Shown: in pieces, positions 41,241-52,619 of the stretch
Layout of the letters: each line of letters starts with the position of its first letter
Position numbering within the stretch: position 1 is the stretch's first letter
NCBI GenBank assembly: GCA_029977845.1
Contig: JAPOKC010000001.1
Location: 62,001 to 126,000, forward strand
Direction: 5' to 3'
Length of the DNA: 64,000 bases
Source of the DNA: Mycobacteriaceae bacterium
GTDB taxonomy: Bacteria > Actinomycetota > Actinomycetes > Mycobacteriales > Mycobacteriaceae
The notes under the pieces: generated by a model
Databases searched by the model: none
Told to the model about the DNA's origin: nothing
The model's input: only the letters and a program-made list of their open reading frames with translations
Program-made: the position numbers and the translations under genes

Positions 41241-41246
41241 TACTGT
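41241..41246 (+). promoter_or_regulatory. Likely -10 element for a leaderless transcript
   Basis: TACTGT (TANNNT) is followed by exactly seven bases and then the GTG start at 41254. Mycobacterial -10 hexamers put the start site about seven bases downstream, so the transcript should begin at or next to the start codon. No ribosome site precedes the GTG, which fits a leaderless gene. Confidence 0.45.
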
Positions 41247-41253
41247 AGACGCC

Positions 41254-41730
41254 GTGCAACGCGTCGACGGCGGCTCACTCAGCAAACGCTCAGGGTGGCT
41301 GCTTGCCGGGGTCGTCGCCCCCGCCGCGTACCTGCTTTCGGGGTGTAGTTCCGGCGCGGACCTGGTGGGCACGATGGCGTTGCCCACCCAGCAGACCGAA
41401 GGGTTCGTCGACGGTATCGGCGTTCCGCCGCCCCAGGACGGCAACCCCGGGCGACTTGACCTCACCGCCGCGCAACAGGGCTACCTCGATGCCCTGACGG
41501 CCGCGGGAATCCATCCCTCCAGCGAATTGCGCGCGCTGAGTATCGGCTCCTATGTCTGCCAGGCGCGCGCCGCCGGACAACGGGATCAGGCGGTGTGGGA
41601 GTACGTCGCACCCATGGTGCGCAGTGATGTCGCCGATGCCCGGGCGTCGACGCCGCAGTCACCTGCGGCCGTGCCGGCCGACGCCGCCATCGCCGACTAC
41701 ATCCGCATCGCCTCGGAGCGACTCTGTTAA
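41254..41730 (+). CDS. DUF732-like lipoprotein
   Basis: The 158-residue product has a lipoprotein signal (WLLAGVVAPAAYLLSGCSSG, lipobox LSGC). After a linker a DUF732-like helical domain follows: LTAAQQGYLDALTAAGIHPSSELRALSIGSYVCQARAAGQRDQAVWEYVAPMV. In DUF732 proteins this pattern (YL..L...GI......L..G..VC..L..G) is a small conserved exported domain of unknown function. No such gene separates fbpD from Rv3802c in the Mtb order as I recall it. A TANNNT element seven bases before the GTG suggests leaderless expression. Confidence 0.78.
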   Translation: MQRVDGGSLSKRSGWLLAGVVAPAAYLLSGCSSGADLVGTMALPTQQTEGFVDGIGVPPPQDGNPGRLDLTAAQQGYLDALTAAGIHPSSELRALSIGSYVCQARAAGQRDQAVWEYVAPMVRSDVADARASTPQSPAAVPADAAIADYIRIASERLC

Positions 41731-41745
41731 GCCACCTTGATCAAA

Positions 41746-42786
41746 ATGGCCCGTAAGACCCGAACGAGCAACCGCCCCGGACCGCGCAACGACAAGCGCC
41801 GCAAGCGGCACCGCATCCTGGCTCTGATCGCCGCCGCAGCGGTCGCCGTCGTCGTCGCACTGGTGGTGGCGATCATCGTGGTCGTCGTGCGCCGCCCAGC
41901 CCCGTCGATCACTGCGATTCCCCCCACCGCGGTGCCGCCCACCAGCCAGCCCGGCCGCAAGCCCCGGCCGGCCTTCCAGGACGCCAGCTGTCCGGACGTC
42001 GCGATGTACGCCATCCCGGGAACCTGGGAGTCCTCACCGACCGATGATCCGCTGAACCCGGGGCAGTTCCCAATTGCCTTGTTGCTCAACGTGACCCGCC
42101 CGATTCAGCAGGACTTCGGCGCCGACCGGGTGCAGGTCTACACGGTCCCCTACACCGCCCAGTTCCACAACCCGCTGTCCTCAGACAAGCAGATGTCCTA
42201 TAACGACAGCCGCGCTGAGGGCACCGCCGCAACGGTGCGTGCCATGACCGAGATGAACGAGCGCTGCCCGCTGACGAGTTATGTGATCGTGGGCTTCTCC
42301 CAGGGCGCGGTGATCGCGGGGGATCTGGCCAGCGATATCGGCAACGGCCGAGGGCCCATCGACGAGGATCTGATACTCGGTGTCACCCTGATCGCAGACG
42401 GTCGCCGGCAGCCGGGAGTCGGTCAGGACGTAGGACCGCTGGCGCCGGGCCAGGGCGCCGAGGTCACCTTGCGCGAGGTCCCGACGCTGTCGGCCCTGGG
42501 TCTGACGATGAGCGGTGAGCGGCCGGGCGGGTTCGGGGCGTTGAGCAACCGCACCTATGAGATCTGCGCGCCCGGGGACCTGATCTGCTCGGCTCCGCAG
42601 TCGGCCTTCAACATCGCCAATCTGCCGCGCACCCTCGAGGTGCTCACCGCCGGTGCGGGCCAGCCCATCCACGCCATGTACAACACCCCGGAGTTCTGGA
42701 ATCTCGACGGCCAGACGGCGACCATGTGGGCCCTGAATTGGGCCCGAGGCGTGATCGCGAACGCCCCGTCCCCGCCGCACGGATGA
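41746..42786 (+). CDS. Cutinase-family phospholipase/thioesterase (Rv3802c, Culp6-like)
   Basis: Essential mycobacterial serine hydrolase implicated in mycolate metabolism and outer-membrane lipid control. The N-terminus is basic, then one helix ([25 protein letters not shown]) anchors it; the cutinase domain has nucleophile Ser185 in [16 protein letters not shown], the CPD and [12 protein letters not shown] regions and SYNDSRAEG. The conserved C-terminal [11 protein letters not shown] holds the His. I prefer ATG 41746 ([12 protein letters not shown]), like Mtb MAKNTRR; the TTG 41737 is 3 codons earlier. 346 residues (Mtb 336). It lies upstream of fadD32, as in Mtb. Confidence 0.92.
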   Translation: MARKTRTSNRPGPRNDKRRKRHRILALIAAAAVAVVVALVVAIIVVVVRRPAPSITAIPPTAVPPTSQPGRKPRPAFQDASCPDVAMYAIPGTWESSPTDDPLNPGQFPIALLLNVTRPIQQDFGADRVQVYTVPYTAQFHNPLSSDKQMSYNDSRAEGTAATVRAMTEMNERCPLTSYVIVGFSQGAVIAGDLASDIGNGRGPIDEDLILGVTLIADGRRQPGVGQDVGPLAPGQGAEVTLREVPTLSALGLTMSGERPGGFGALSNRTYEICAPGDLICSAPQSAFNIANLPRTLEVLTAGAGQPIHAMYNTPEFWNLDGQTATMWALNWARGVIANAPSPPHG

Positions 42787-42833
42787 ATCCCTGATAAACC
42801 CTGATGAAAGTGGCCCCGGCCCGGCGATCCGAT

Positions 42834-42843
42834 TTGTCCACAG
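42834..42843 (+). promoter_or_regulatory. Single DnaA-box-like site upstream of fadD32
   Basis: TTGTCCACAG matches the mycobacterial DnaA box consensus (TTGTCCACA) exactly, in the 288-base gap before fadD32. A hairpin GGCGCG act CGCGCC (42903-42917), an A/T-rich patch TTAAGAAATCTTTAAG and a possible -10 TACGAT (42947) lie downstream. One isolated 9-base match can arise by chance. Confidence 0.3.
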
Positions 42844-43074
42844 CCGCCAGTTCCTCTAACATTAAGAAATCTTTAAGAGCTTTGAACACCGTTCCGGCAG
42901 CGGGCGCGACTCGCGCCGGAGGCGACTGTGACCGCGGGAATCTCGGTACGATCTGTGAGGCTTGCGGTCACGAACCAGGGCAATCGGTGGCGCGTCGTCG
43001 AGGCTGCCGCACCGTGCGACCCGCCCAGCGCCGCGATGCGGCCCGGGGCATGAGTGTTCTGACAGGAGAGTGGT

Positions 43075-44964
43075 ATGCCGTTCCATAACCCGTTCATCAA
43101 GGACGGACGGATCGTCTTCCCCGAGGGCACCAGTGTCGTCAAGCACGTCGAACGGTGGGCACGAGTTCGCGGCGACAAGTTGGCATTCCGATTCCTGGAC
43201 TTCTCCACCGAACGTGACGGTATTGCGCGCGAACTTCAATGGGCCGACTTCAGCGTTCGCAACCGGGCCCTGGGCGCCCGCCTTCAGCAGGTCACCGAAC
43301 CCGGCGACCGGGTGGCGATCCTGTGCCCGCAGAATCTGGACTACCTCGTCGCGTTCTTCGGCACGCTGTACTCCGGACGGATCGCGGTCCCGCTGTTCGA
43401 CCCGTCGGAGCCGGGCCACGTCGGGCGTCTGCATGCGGTGCTCGACGACTGCCGGCCCTCGGCGATCCTGACCACAACCGAAGCCGCCGAGGGCGTTCGC
43501 AAGTTCTTCCGCAGCCGGCCGGCAAAGGAACGGCCCCGTGTCATCGCCGTCGACGCGATCCCCGCCGAAGTGGGCGAAACCTGGGAGCACTCCGACGACG
43601 TCGACCCCGACACCATCGCCTATCTGCAGTACACCTCGGGGTCCACCAGGATCCCCACCGGTGTTCAGATCACCCACCTGAACCTGGCCACCAACGTGGT
43701 ACAGGTCATCGAGGCCCTCGAGGGCGAAGAGGGTGACCGCGGCGTCAGCTGGCTGCCGTTCTTCCACGATATGGGCCTGATCACCGCGCTGCTGTCACCG
43801 ATGATCGGGCACTACTTCACCTTCATGACCCCGGCCGCATTCGTGCGCCGGCCGATCCGCTGGATGCGCGAGCTCGCCCGTCAGCCCGGAGACACCGGCG
43901 GCACCATCTCGGTGGCTCCGAACTTCGCCTTCGATCACGCGGCCGCCCGCGGCGTGCCGAGGGACGGCGAGGAGCCTTTGGACCTTTCCAACGTGAAGGC
44001 CATCCTCAACGGCAGTGAGCCGATCTCGGCGGCCACCCTGCGCAGGTTCAACGAGGCCTTCGGCCCGTTCGGTTTTCAGCCCAGGGCCATCAAGCCCTCC
44101 TACGGCCTGGCCGAGGCGACGCTGTTCGTGTCGACCACTCCCTCCAGTGATGAGCCGACGGTCATCTCCGTCGATCGCGACGAGCTCAACGCGGGCAGGT
44201 TCGTCCCGGTTCCGGACGATTCGCCCAAGGCCGTCGCACAGGCGGGCGCGGGCAAGGTCGGCATCGCGGAGTGGGCTGCGATCGTCGAACCCGAGACCGC
44301 GTCCGAGGTTCCCGACGGCCAGATCGCCGAGATCTGGATCAGCGGTAAGAACATGGGCACCGGCTATTGGGGCAAGCCCGAAAAATCGGTCGAGACATTC
44401 GAGAACATCCTCAAGTCGCGGACCACACCGTCGCATGCCGACGGCGCAACCGATGACGCCACCTGGGTCCGCACCGGTGACCTCGGCGCCTACTACAACG
44501 GCGAGCTGTTCATCACGGGCCGTACCAAGGACCTGGTGATCATCGACGGCCGCAACCATTACCCGCAGGACCTGGAGTACTCCGCACAGGAAGCCAGCAA
44601 GGCGGTGCGCACCGGATTCGCCGCGGCATTCTCGGTGCCGGCCAATCAGTTGCCCGAGGAGGTCTTCGCCGACGCACATGCCGGTCTGAAGCACAATCCG
44701 GACGACACCTCGGAGCAACTCGTGATCGTCGCCGAGCGGGCCGCTGGTTCACACAAGGTCGATGTCAGTCAGGTCGCCGACGCCATCCGCGCCGCCATCG
44801 CGGTGCGTCACGGCGTGACCGTTCGCGACGTCCTGCTCACGCCCGCGGGCGCGATCCCCCGCACCTCGAGCGGCAAGATCGGCCGGACCGCCTGCCGGGC
44901 GGCCTACCTCGACGGCAGCCTGCGGTCCGGGAAGGTCGCCAATGCCTTCCCCGAAGCGGAATAG
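43075..44964 (+). CDS. fadD32: Long-chain fatty acyl-AMP ligase FadD32
   Basis: Activates meromycolic acid as an acyl-AMP and loads the N-terminal ACP of Pks13. [44 protein letters not shown] and [21 protein letters not shown] (P-loop), [10 protein letters not shown] and [17 protein letters not shown] are typical FAAL motifs; the catalytic Lys is in [14 protein letters not shown]. The FAAL-specific insertion that blocks CoA use lies around residues 350-380 ([22 protein letters not shown]). At 629 residues it is close to Mtb Rv3801c (637). Followed after 17 bases by pks13. Confidence 0.97.
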   Translation: MPFHNPFIKDGRIVFPEGTSVVKHVERWARVRGDKLAFRFLDFSTERDGIARELQWADFSVRNRALGARLQQVTEPGDRVAILCPQNLDYLVAFFGTLYSGRIAVPLFDPSEPGHVGRLHAVLDDCRPSAILTTTEAAEGVRKFFRSRPAKERPRVIAVDAIPAEVGETWEHSDDVDPDTIAYLQYTSGSTRIPTGVQITHLNLATNVVQVIEALEGEEGDRGVSWLPFFHDMGLITALLSPMIGHYFTFMTPAAFVRRPIRWMRELARQPGDTGGTISVAPNFAFDHAAARGVPRDGEEPLDLSNVKAILNGSEPISAATLRRFNEAFGPFGFQPRAIKPSYGLAEATLFVSTTPSSDEPTVISVDRDELNAGRFVPVPDDSPKAVAQAGAGKVGIAEWAAIVEPETASEVPDGQIAEIWISGKNMGTGYWGKPEKSVETFENILKSRTTPSHADGATDDATWVRTGDLGAYYNGELFITGRTKDLVIIDGRNHYPQDLEYSAQEASKAVRTGFAAAFSVPANQLPEEVFADAHAGLKHNPDDTSEQLVIVAERAAGSHKVDVSQVADAIRAAIAVRHGVTVRDVLLTPAGAIPRTSSGKIGRTACRAAYLDGSLRSGKVANAFPEAE

Positions 44965-44981
44965 CGACACCGAAAGCCTTT

Positions 44982-47900
44982 ATGTCTGAATCAGATTCGC
45001 AGCCAGCCGACGACCTGGTCATCGCACCCGAGAGGGCGCTGGTGGAGCCGCGCACCGATATGACGGTGCCGGAGATGCGCGAATGGTTGCGCAACTGGGT
45101 GGCCAACGCCACCGGGCAGTCCGCCGATTCGGTCGACGAGTCGGTCCCCATGGTCGAGTTGGGCCTCTCCTCGCGAGACGCCGTGGCGATGGCCAGCGAT
45201 ATCGAGGACCTGACCGGTGTCACCCTGACGGCGACGGTCGCCTTCCGGCATCCGACCATCGAGGCGCTGGCCACCGTCATCATCGAGGGCGAACCGGAAG
45301 CCGAGTTCAGCGACGACGGCGACAACTGGTCCCGCGATGTCGACGAAGACGTCTTCAACATCGCCATCGTCGGATTGGCGACCAGATTCCCCGGTGACAT
45401 GAACACCCCCGACGAGATGTGGCAGGCGCTGCTGGAAGGTCGCGACGCCATCACCGACCTGCCCGAGGGGCGTTGGGCCGAGTTCATGACCGAGCCCCGA
45501 CTGGCCGAGCGGATCGCCAAGGCCCGTACCCGTGGCGGGTACCTGAAGGACCTCAAGGGTTTTGACGCCGAATTCTTCGCATTGTCGAAGATGGAGGCCG
45601 ACAACATGGATCCGCAACAGCGGCTCTCCCTGGAACTCACCTGGGAGGCACTGGAGTACGCGCGCATCCCGGCCTCGAGTCTGCGTGGAACGAATGTCGG
45701 TGTCTACATCGGCAGCTCCACCAACGACTACAGCTATCTGGCGATGATGGATCCGCGAACCGCGCATCCCTATGCCATCACCGGTACGGCGAGTTCGATC
45801 ATCGCCAACCGGGTCTCCTACTTCTACGACTTCCGCGGACCGTCGGTGGCGGTGGACACGGCGTGCTCGTCATCACTGGTTGCGGTGCACCAGGGCGTGC
45901 AGGCTCTTCGCAGCGGCGAGGCAGACCTGGTGGTGGCGGGGGGTGTGAATGCACTTGTCACACCGGCGGTCACACTCGGCTTCGACGAGGTCGGCGGCGT
46001 GCTCGCACCGGACGGCCGGATCAAGTCGTTCTCCTCCGATGCCGACGGCTACGCGCGCTCGGAGGGCGGCGGCATGCTCGTGCTCAAGCGCCTCGGCGAT
46101 GCCCGCCGTGACGGAGACGAGATCATCGCGATCATCGCCGGCGGCGCGATCAACCACGACGGCCGGTCCAACGGCATGCTCGCACCCAACCCCGATGCTC
46201 AGGCCGAGGTGCTGCGCAAGGCCTACCATGACGCCGGCGTTGACCCGCGAACCGTCGACTACATCGAGGCACACGGAACCGGGACCATCCTGGGCGATCC
46301 CATCGAGGCCGATGCGCTCGGCCGGGTGATCGGACGCGGACGTACCGCCGATCAGCCGGCGCTACTGGGCGCGGTGAAATCCAATGTGGGACATCTGGAA
46401 TCGGCTGCAGGGTCGGCGAGCCTGGCAAAGGTTGCGCTGTCGCTGCAGCGCGACAAGGTGCCGCCCTCGATCAACTACGCCGGTCCGAACCCCTACATCG
46501 ACTTCGACGGCGTGCATCTGAAGGTGGCTGATGCGGTCACCGACTGGCCGCGCTACAGCGGGCATGCGGTGGCCGGGGTGTCAGGGTTCGGTTTCGGCGG
46601 AGCCAACGCGCACCTGGTGCTTCGTGAGGTTCTTCCGGAGGACCTGATCGAGCCGGAATCCGAGCCGGAACCGGCTGTCGCGCCGGAGGTTTCCAGTGCC
46701 GGTGCCGTTTTCCCCCGCGAGCGGGAGGTGCCCCCAGTCGGTGGTGTGCTCGTCGAGGACGACGACTACGACGAGCCGGAGCCGGTTTATTCCGAACGCG
46801 ACTTCGACTACGAATACGGCGGCTTCGACGAAACCGAACCGGAACTGCCCGGGCTGACCGACGAGGCGCTGCGGCTGATCGAGGTCGCGCGCGAGGAACT
46901 CGAGGCCGAGGAGCAGCCGATCCCGGTTGTCCCGCTGGCTGTTTCAGGCTTCCTCACCTCTCGCAAGCGGGCCACCGCCGCCGAACTGGCCGACTGGATC
47001 GACAGTCCCGAAGGACGTGCGTCCTCGCTGGAGTCGATAGGGCGGGCGTTGTCGCGACGCAACCACGGTCGCTCGCGAGCCGTGGTGATGGCCCACGATC
47101 ACGATGAGGCCGTCAAGGGTCTGCGGGCGATCGCCGATGGTAAGCAGAGTCCATTGGTCTATGCCGCCGACGGACCGGTGAGCAACGGACCGGTGTGGGT
47201 CTTCGCCGGTTTCGGCGCCCAGCACCGCAAGATGGGCAAGAGCCTGTATCTGCGCGACGAGGTCTTCGCTGAGTGGATCAACAAGGTGGACAGCCTCATT
47301 CAGGACGAGCGCGGGTATTCGGTGCTCGAACTGATCCTCGATGACTCGATCGACTACACCGACGAGACCTGTGAGTACCCGATCGAGAAGGTGCAGCTGG
47401 TCATCTTCGCCCTTCAGGTGGCGCTGGGCGAGTTGCTCAAGCACCACGGCGCCAAACCCGCCGCCCTGGTCGGACAGTCACTCGGAGAGGCGGCCGCCGC
47501 CTACTTCTCCGGTGGTCTCTCGCTCGCCGACGCCACCCGCACCATCTGCGCCCGTTCGCATCTGATGGGTGAGGGCGAGGCGATGCTGTTCGGCGACTAC
47601 ATCCGGCTGATGGCCCTCGTCGAGTATTCGGCGGAGGAGATCACCGAGGTGTTCTCCGAATTCCCCGATCTCGAGGTGTGTGTGTACGCCGCGCCCAGCC
47701 AGACCGTCATCGGCGGGCCGCCGGCCCAGGTCGACGCGATCATCGAGCGCTGTGAGAAAGAGGGCAAGTTCGCCCGTAAGTTCCAGACCAAGGGCGCCAG
47801 CCACACCACGCAGATGGACCCGCTGCTCGGGGAGCTTGCCGCGGAGTTGCAGGGCATCGAGCCGCATCCGTTGCACATCGGCTACTTCTCCACCGTGCAC

Positions 47901-50348
47901 GAGGGCAACTACATCCGTCCCGGTGCCGAGCCCATCCATGATGTGGACTACTGGCGCAAGGGGTTGCGGCACAGCGTCTACTTCACCCAGGGCATCCGTA
48001 ACGCGGTGGACAACGGCTACACCACCTTCGTCGAACTGGCGCCGAACCCGGTGGCGCTCATGCAGGTCGGACTGACGACGGCTGCCGCCGGCCTGCATGA
48101 CGGTCAGCTGATCGCGACCCTGGCCCGCAAGCAGGACGAGGTCGAGTCGATGGTGGCGGCGATGGCACAGCTCTACGCCTACGGCCACGATCTGGACTTC
48201 CGCACGCTGTTCACCCCGGCCGAGACTCCGGCGGACCACGCCGATATCCCGCCGACCCGGTTCAAACGCAAGGAGCACTGGCTCAATGCGCAGTTCTCCG
48301 CCGACGGTTCGTCGATGGTTCCGGGCACCCATGTCGCGATGCCGGACGGCCGGCACGTCTGGGAGTACGCCGCTTCCGGGGCCACCGACCTGGCCGCGTT
48401 GGTCAAAGCCGCTGCTGCGCAGGTTCTTCCGGACGCTGTGCTGACCGCCTCCGAGCAGCGGGCGGTGCCCGGAGACGGGGCACGCCTGGTGACCAGCCTG
48501 ACCCGCCATCCCGGTGGAGCCGCGGTGCAGGTGCACGCCCGCATCGACGAGTCGTTCACCCTGGTCTACGACGCCATCGTCACGCGGTCCGGCGCGGCTG
48601 GAGCACTGCCGGCCGCGGTGGCAACCGGAGTGGCGGTGGCGACGGACGCCGTTGCAGCACAGCCGGAACCGGCCGATGACGCGGACATCCTGCACGACAA
48701 CCTCGCCGCCGGCGCCGGCGTGGCGGCATCGCTGGGCAAGTGGTCGCCGGACTCCGGGGAGACCGTGCACGATCGGCTCGGCGTGATCGTCGGCAGCGCG
48801 ATGGGCTATGAACCCGAGGACCTGCCCTGGGAGGTGCCGCTGATCGAGCTGGGCCTGGATTCCCTGATGGCCGTGCGGATCAAGAACCGTGTCGAATACG
48901 ACTTCGATATGCCGCCGATCCAATTGACCGCGGTGCGCGACGCCAGCCTCAACGACGTCAAGGCCCTCATCACCTACGCGGTGGAACACCGCGACGAGGT
49001 TGCGGCATTGCACGAGCACCAGAAGGGCATGACGGCCGAGGAGATCGCCGCCGAACAGGCCAAGATCATGGCAGGTGAGATTTCTCCGGAGCTTGCGCAG
49101 AAACTCGCTGCCAAGCATCCCGAGGCGCACACCAAGCCCGACATCCCTCCCCCGCCCACCAACCCTGTGCCTCCCCCGCCCACCAACCCCGGGGGTCCGG
49201 CCGAGCAGTCCGCCGCGGGCGCGGCCGCCAAGGCGCTGACCCAGCAGGCCGTCGTCGACGCGCTGGGCACCGACGTGCCGCCGCGCGAGGCCGCCGAACG
49301 GGTCACCTTCGCGACCTGGGCGATCGTCACCGGTAAGTCGCCGGGCGGCATCTTCAACGAACTGCCGAAGATCGACGCCGAGACTGCCGCCAAGATCGCC
49401 GCCCGGCTGACAGAACGTTGCGAGGGCACCATCACCGCCGAGCAGGTGCATGCGGCCACCACGATCGAGGAACTGGCGACCACCGTGCGCGAGCACCTCG
49501 AGTCCGGTGAACTCGACGGTTTCGTCCGCACCATCCGGGCTCGCAAGGAAGGCTCTAATCGGGTACCGGTGTTCGTCTTCCATCCGGCCGGCGGGTCGAC
49601 GGTGGTCTACGAGCCACTGCTCAAGCGGTTGCCTCCGGACACCCCGATGTACGGCTTCGAGCGGGTCGAGGGTTCCATCGAGGAACGGGCCGCCCAGTAC
49701 GTGCCGAAGCTGATGGAGATGCAGGGCAAGGGCCCCTACATCCTGGCAGGCTGGTCGCTCGGCGGCGTGCTGGCCTACGCCTGCGCCATCGGGCTGCGGA
49801 AGGCCGGTTGCGACGTCCGTTTCGTCGGACTGATCGACACCGTCCGGGCCGGTGAGGAGATCCCGCAGACCAAAGAGGAGATCCGGGCCCGCTGGGACCG
49901 CTACGCACTCTTCGCGCAGCGCACCTTCAACGTCGAGGTTCCGGAGATCCCGTACGAGACCCTCGAGGAACTCGACGACGACGGTCAGGTGCGCTTCATC
50001 CTCAACGCCGTCAAGGACAGCGGGGTCAACATCCCGGGCGGCATCATCGAGCACCAGCGCACCTCGTATCTGGACAACCGTGCCATCGACACCGCCAAGA
50101 TCGAGCCGTTCGACGGACACGTCACCCTCTACATGGCCGACCGCTACCACGATGACGCGATCATGTTCGAGCCGCGCTACGGAACCCGTAAGCCTGACGG
50201 CGGATGGGGCGAGTTCGTCGCCGACCTGGAGGTCGTCCCGATCGGGGGCGAGCACATCCAGGCGATCGATGAGCCGTACATTGCCAAGGTGGGCGCTCAT
50301 ATGAGCGAGTCCGTCAACCGCATTCAGGCCGAGAACGAACAGAAGTGA
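44982..50348 (+). CDS. pks13: Mycolic acid condensing polyketide synthase Pks13
   Basis: Joins meromycolate and a carboxylated C24-26 acyl chain to form the alpha-alkyl beta-keto precursor of mycolate. Domain order: N-ACP (Ser64 in [10 protein letters not shown]), KS (Cys295 in [19 protein letters not shown]), AT (Ser833 in [13 protein letters not shown]), C-ACP (Ser1294 in [15 protein letters not shown]), Pro-rich linker ([17 protein letters not shown]), thioesterase (Ser1592 in [11 protein letters not shown]). It is 1788 residues against 1733 in Mtb; part of the surplus is an acidic stretch near 585-630 ([20 protein letters not shown]). Flanked by fadD32 and accD4 as always. Confidence 0.97.
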   Translation: MSESDSQPADDLVIAPERALVEPRTDMTVPEMREWLRNWVANATGQSADSVDESVPMVELGLSSRDAVAMASDIEDLTGVTLTATVAFRHPTIEALATVIIEGEPEAEFSDDGDNWSRDVDEDVFNIAIVGLATRFPGDMNTPDEMWQALLEGRDAITDLPEGRWAEFMTEPRLAERIAKARTRGGYLKDLKGFDAEFFALSKMEADNMDPQQRLSLELTWEALEYARIPASSLRGTNVGVYIGSSTNDYSYLAMMDPRTAHPYAITGTASSIIANRVSYFYDFRGPSVAVDTACSSSLVAVHQGVQALRSGEADLVVAGGVNALVTPAVTLGFDEVGGVLAPDGRIKSFSSDADGYARSEGGGMLVLKRLGDARRDGDEIIAIIAGGAINHDGRSNGMLAPNPDAQAEVLRKAYHDAGVDPRTVDYIEAHGTGTILGDPIEADALGRVIGRGRTADQPALLGAVKSNVGHLESAAGSASLAKVALSLQRDKVPPSINYAGPNPYIDFDGVHLKVADAVTDWPRYSGHAVAGVSGFGFGGANAHLVLREVLPEDLIEPESEPEPAVAPEVSSAGAVFPREREVPPVGGVLVEDDDYDEPEPVYSERDFDYEYGGFDETEPELPGLTDEALRLIEVAREELEAEEQPIPVVPLAVSGFLTSRKRATAAELADWIDSPEGRASSLESIGRALSRRNHGRSRAVVMAHDHDEAVKGLRAIADGKQSPLVYAADGPVSNGPVWVFAGFGAQHRKMGKSLYLRDEVFAEWINKVDSLIQDERGYSVLELILDDSIDYTDETCEYPIEKVQLVIFALQVALGELLKHHGAKPAALVGQSLGEAAAAYFSGGLSLADATRTICARSHLMGEGEAMLFGDYIRLMALVEYSAEEITEVFSEFPDLEVCVYAAPSQTVIGGPPAQVDAIIERCEKEGKFARKFQTKGASHTTQMDPLLGELAAELQGIEPHPLHIGYFSTVHEGNYIRPGAEPIHDVDYWRKGLRHSVYFTQGIRNAVDNGYTTFVELAPNPVALMQVGLTTAAAGLHDGQLIATLARKQDEVESMVAAMAQLYAYGHDLDFRTLFTPAETPADHADIPPTRFKRKEHWLNAQFSADGSSMVPGTHVAMPDGRHVWEYAASGATDLAALVKAAAAQVLPDAVLTASEQRAVPGDGARLVTSLTRHPGGAAVQVHARIDESFTLVYDAIVTRSGAAGALPAAVATGVAVATDAVAAQPEPADDADILHDNLAAGAGVAASLGKWSPDSGETVHDRLGVIVGSAMGYEPEDLPWEVPLIELGLDSLMAVRIKNRVEYDFDMPPIQLTAVRDASLNDVKALITYAVEHRDEVAALHEHQKGMTAEEIAAEQAKIMAGEISPELAQKLAAKHPEAHTKPDIPPPPTNPVPPPPTNPGGPAEQSAAGAAAKALTQQAVVDALGTDVPPREAAERVTFATWAIVTGKSPGGIFNELPKIDAETAAKIAARLTERCEGTITAEQVHAATTIEELATTVREHLESGELDGFVRTIRARKEGSNRVPVFVFHPAGGSTVVYEPLLKRLPPDTPMYGFERVEGSIEERAAQYVPKLMEMQGKGPYILAGWSLGGVLAYACAIGLRKAGCDVRFVGLIDTVRAGEEIPQTKEEIRARWDRYALFAQRTFNVEVPEIPYETLEELDDDGQVRFILNAVKDSGVNIPGGIIEHQRTSYLDNRAIDTAKIEPFDGHVTLYMADRYHDDAIMFEPRYGTRKPDGGWGEFVADLEVVPIGGEHIQAIDEPYIAKVGAHMSESVNRIQAENEQK

Positions 50349-50358
50349 AGCAGGGGAA

Positions 50359-51909
50359 GTGACCAACCGAACTACCGCCGAACTGCTGGCCGAACTACGC
50401 GAGAAGCTCGAACTGGCCAAGGAGCCCGGCGGTGAGGCTGCGGCTGCCAAGCGTGACAAGCGCGGCATCCCCAGCGCGCGTTCCCGCATTCATGAACTGC
50501 TCGATCCGGGAAGCTTCCTGGAGATCGGCGCACTTGCCCGCACCCCCGGCGACCCCAATGCTTTGTTCGGAGACGGTGTGGTCACCGGCCACGGAACCAT
50601 CAACGGCCGTCCGGTCGGTGTCTTCTCCCACGATCAGACCGTCTTCGGCGGTTCGGTTGGAGAGATGTTCGGCCGCAAGGTCGCCCGGCTGATGGAGTGG
50701 GTGGCGATGGTCGGCTGTCCGATCATCGGCATCAACGATTCCGGCGGCGCCCGGATCCAGGACGCGGTCACCTCGCTGGCTTGGTACGCCGAACTGGGTC
50801 GCCGTCACGAACTGCTGTCGGGCATCGTGCCGCAGATCTCGATCATCCTCGGCAAGTGCGCCGGCGGTGCGGTCTACTCCCCCATCCAGACCGATCTCAT
50901 CGTCGCCGTCCGCGACCAGGGCTACATGTTCGTCACCGGACCCGACGTCATCAAGGACGTCACCGGTGAGGACGTCACCCTCGACGAACTCGGGGGAGCC
51001 GACTACCAGGCCCGCTACGGCAACATCCACCAGGTCGTCGAGTCCGAGAAGGACGCCTTCGCCTACGTCCGGGATTTTCTGGAGTTCTTGCCGCCCAACA
51101 CATTCGACGAGGCCCCGGTGATCAACCCGGGCCTCGAGCCGGAGATCACGCCGCACGATCTCGAACTCGACAGCCTCGTGCCAGACGCTGACAACATGGC
51201 CTACGACATGCACGAGATCCTGATCCGGATCTTTGACGACGGAGACTTCCTCGACGTCGCCGCCCAGGCCGGCCAGGCCATCATCACCGGTTTCGCCCGG
51301 GTCGACGGACGTCCGGTGGGTGTCGTGGCCAACCAGCCGATGCACATGTCCGGCGCGATCGACAACGAGGCCTCCGACAAGGCGGCCCGTTTCGTCCGGT
51401 TCTGCGACTCGTTCAACGTGCCGTTGGTCTTCGTCGTCGACACTCCCGGTTTCCTGCCGGGTGTGGAGCAGGAGAAGAACGGAATCATCAAGCGCGGCGG
51501 CCGTTTCCTCTACGCCGTGGTCGAGGCCGACGTGCCGAAGGTGACGCTGACCATCCGCAAGTCCTACGGCGGGGCATACGCGGTGATGGGTTCCAAGCAG
51601 CTGACCGCCGACCTCAACTTCGCTTGGCCCACCGCTCGCATCGCCGTCATCGGGGCCGAAGGCGCCGCGCAACTTCTGGTCAAGCGTTTCCCGGATCCCA
51701 CCGCTCCCGAGGTTCAGAAGATCCGGTCGGACTTCATCGAGGGCTACAACCTGAACATGGCGATCCCGTACATCGCCGCCGAACGCGGATTCATCGACGC
51801 GGTCATCGAACCGCACCAGACCCGTCTGCTGCTGCGCCGTTCGATGCGACTGTTGCGGGACAAACAGATCCAACGTGTCCAGCGCAAGCACGGCCTGATC
51901 CCGATCTGA
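50359..51909 (+). CDS. accD4: Acyl-CoA carboxylase beta subunit AccD4
   Basis: Carboxyltransferase subunit that, with AccA3, AccD5 and AccE, carboxylates the long acyl chain used by Pks13. The crotonase-like carboxyltransferase fold shows [66 protein letters not shown] and [30 protein letters not shown], and [15 protein letters not shown] near the C-terminus. GTG start 10 bases after the pks13 stop. 516 residues (Mtb 522). Its TGA overlaps by one base the ATG of a TesA-like thioesterase gene, which is not the Mtb arrangement (fadE35 there). Confidence 0.95.
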   Translation: MTNRTTAELLAELREKLELAKEPGGEAAAAKRDKRGIPSARSRIHELLDPGSFLEIGALARTPGDPNALFGDGVVTGHGTINGRPVGVFSHDQTVFGGSVGEMFGRKVARLMEWVAMVGCPIIGINDSGGARIQDAVTSLAWYAELGRRHELLSGIVPQISIILGKCAGGAVYSPIQTDLIVAVRDQGYMFVTGPDVIKDVTGEDVTLDELGGADYQARYGNIHQVVESEKDAFAYVRDFLEFLPPNTFDEAPVINPGLEPEITPHDLELDSLVPDADNMAYDMHEILIRIFDDGDFLDVAAQAGQAIITGFARVDGRPVGVVANQPMHMSGAIDNEASDKAARFVRFCDSFNVPLVFVVDTPGFLPGVEQEKNGIIKRGGRFLYAVVEADVPKVTLTIRKSYGGAYAVMGSKQLTADLNFAWPTARIAVIGAEGAAQLLVKRFPDPTAPEVQKIRSDFIEGYNLNMAIPYIAAERGFIDAVIEPHQTRLLLRRSMRLLRDKQIQRVQRKHGLIPI

Positions 51910-52619
51910 TGGAGCGGCGGCTCTACATCTTCCCGCACACCGGCGGCTCGGCGGAGTTCTACGTGCCGTTCGCGCGGGCCTTCTCCAGCGACACCAAATG
52001 CGTTGCGGTGCAGTATCCGGGCAAGCGGGCCGGGAAGGACCTTTCGCAATACACCAGCATCCCCGACCTGGCCGACCGACTCTGCGCGATGCTCAAGCCG
52101 GAACAGGTGCAGCCCGGACCGGTGGCGTTCTTCGGACACAGTATGGGGGGTCTGCTCGCGTTCGAGGTCGCGCTGCGATTCGAAGCCGCCGGCAATCCCA
52201 TCGCCGCACTGTTCGTCTCTGCGATCGCGGCCCCGGGACTGTGGCCCCGCCGGGCGGAACTGTCGGGTTCGGATCAGCAACTGCTGGCTCTCATCGCCGA
52301 GGTCACCGGCGCCAATCCGGAATTCCTCAACAACGACCAGTTCGCCGCGACCCTGCTGCCGACCCTGAGGGGACTCAAGGCGATCGCGGCTTATGACCGT
52401 GAACCCGACGCGGTGGTGTCCTGTCCGATCCATGCACTGGTCGCCGAGGACGATGGCCTGGCCACCACCGAATCCGTCTCGCCGTGGGCCGCACGAACCT
52501 CCGCGGAGTTCGACCTGACCACCTTTCCCGGCGACCACTTCTACATCAACTCCAACCTGCCGGGGTTGTCCCGTTGGGTCGAGGAGCGGATCCCAAACGG
52601 GCCCTCAGGCACGCGATAA
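51909..52619 (+). CDS. Type II thioesterase, TesA-like
   Basis: The 236-residue alpha/beta-hydrolase has YIFPHTGGSAEFYVPFARAF, VQYPGKR, nucleophile Ser78 in FFGHSMGGLLAFEVAL, an acidic residue in ALVAEDDGL and His210 in FPGDHFYINSN: a full catalytic triad of external (type II) thioesterases. In the DIM pathway TesA interacts with PpsE and is needed to release the phthiocerol chain. Here it starts on the accD4 stop (TGATG), so it is translated with the mycolate operon, yet it is followed by a FAAL-PKS operon that lacks its own thioesterase. The pathway role is inferred from those neighbours. Confidence 0.88.
   Translation: MERRLYIFPHTGGSAEFYVPFARAFSSDTKCVAVQYPGKRAGKDLSQYTSIPDLADRLCAMLKPEQVQPGPVAFFGHSMGGLLAFEVALRFEAAGNPIAALFVSAIAAPGLWPRRAELSGSDQQLLALIAEVTGANPEFLNNDQFAATLLPTLRGLKAIAAYDREPDAVVSCPIHALVAEDDGLATTESVSPWAARTSAEFDLTTFPGDHFYINSNLPGLSRWVEERIPNGPSGTR

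Noticed and set aside
47478-50489. 1003-codon minus-strand ORF opposite pks13
   Set aside because: It is an antisense shadow of Pks13; composition is His/Arg/Val/Gly/Asp-rich with no recognisable domain, and the plus-strand protein is certain.
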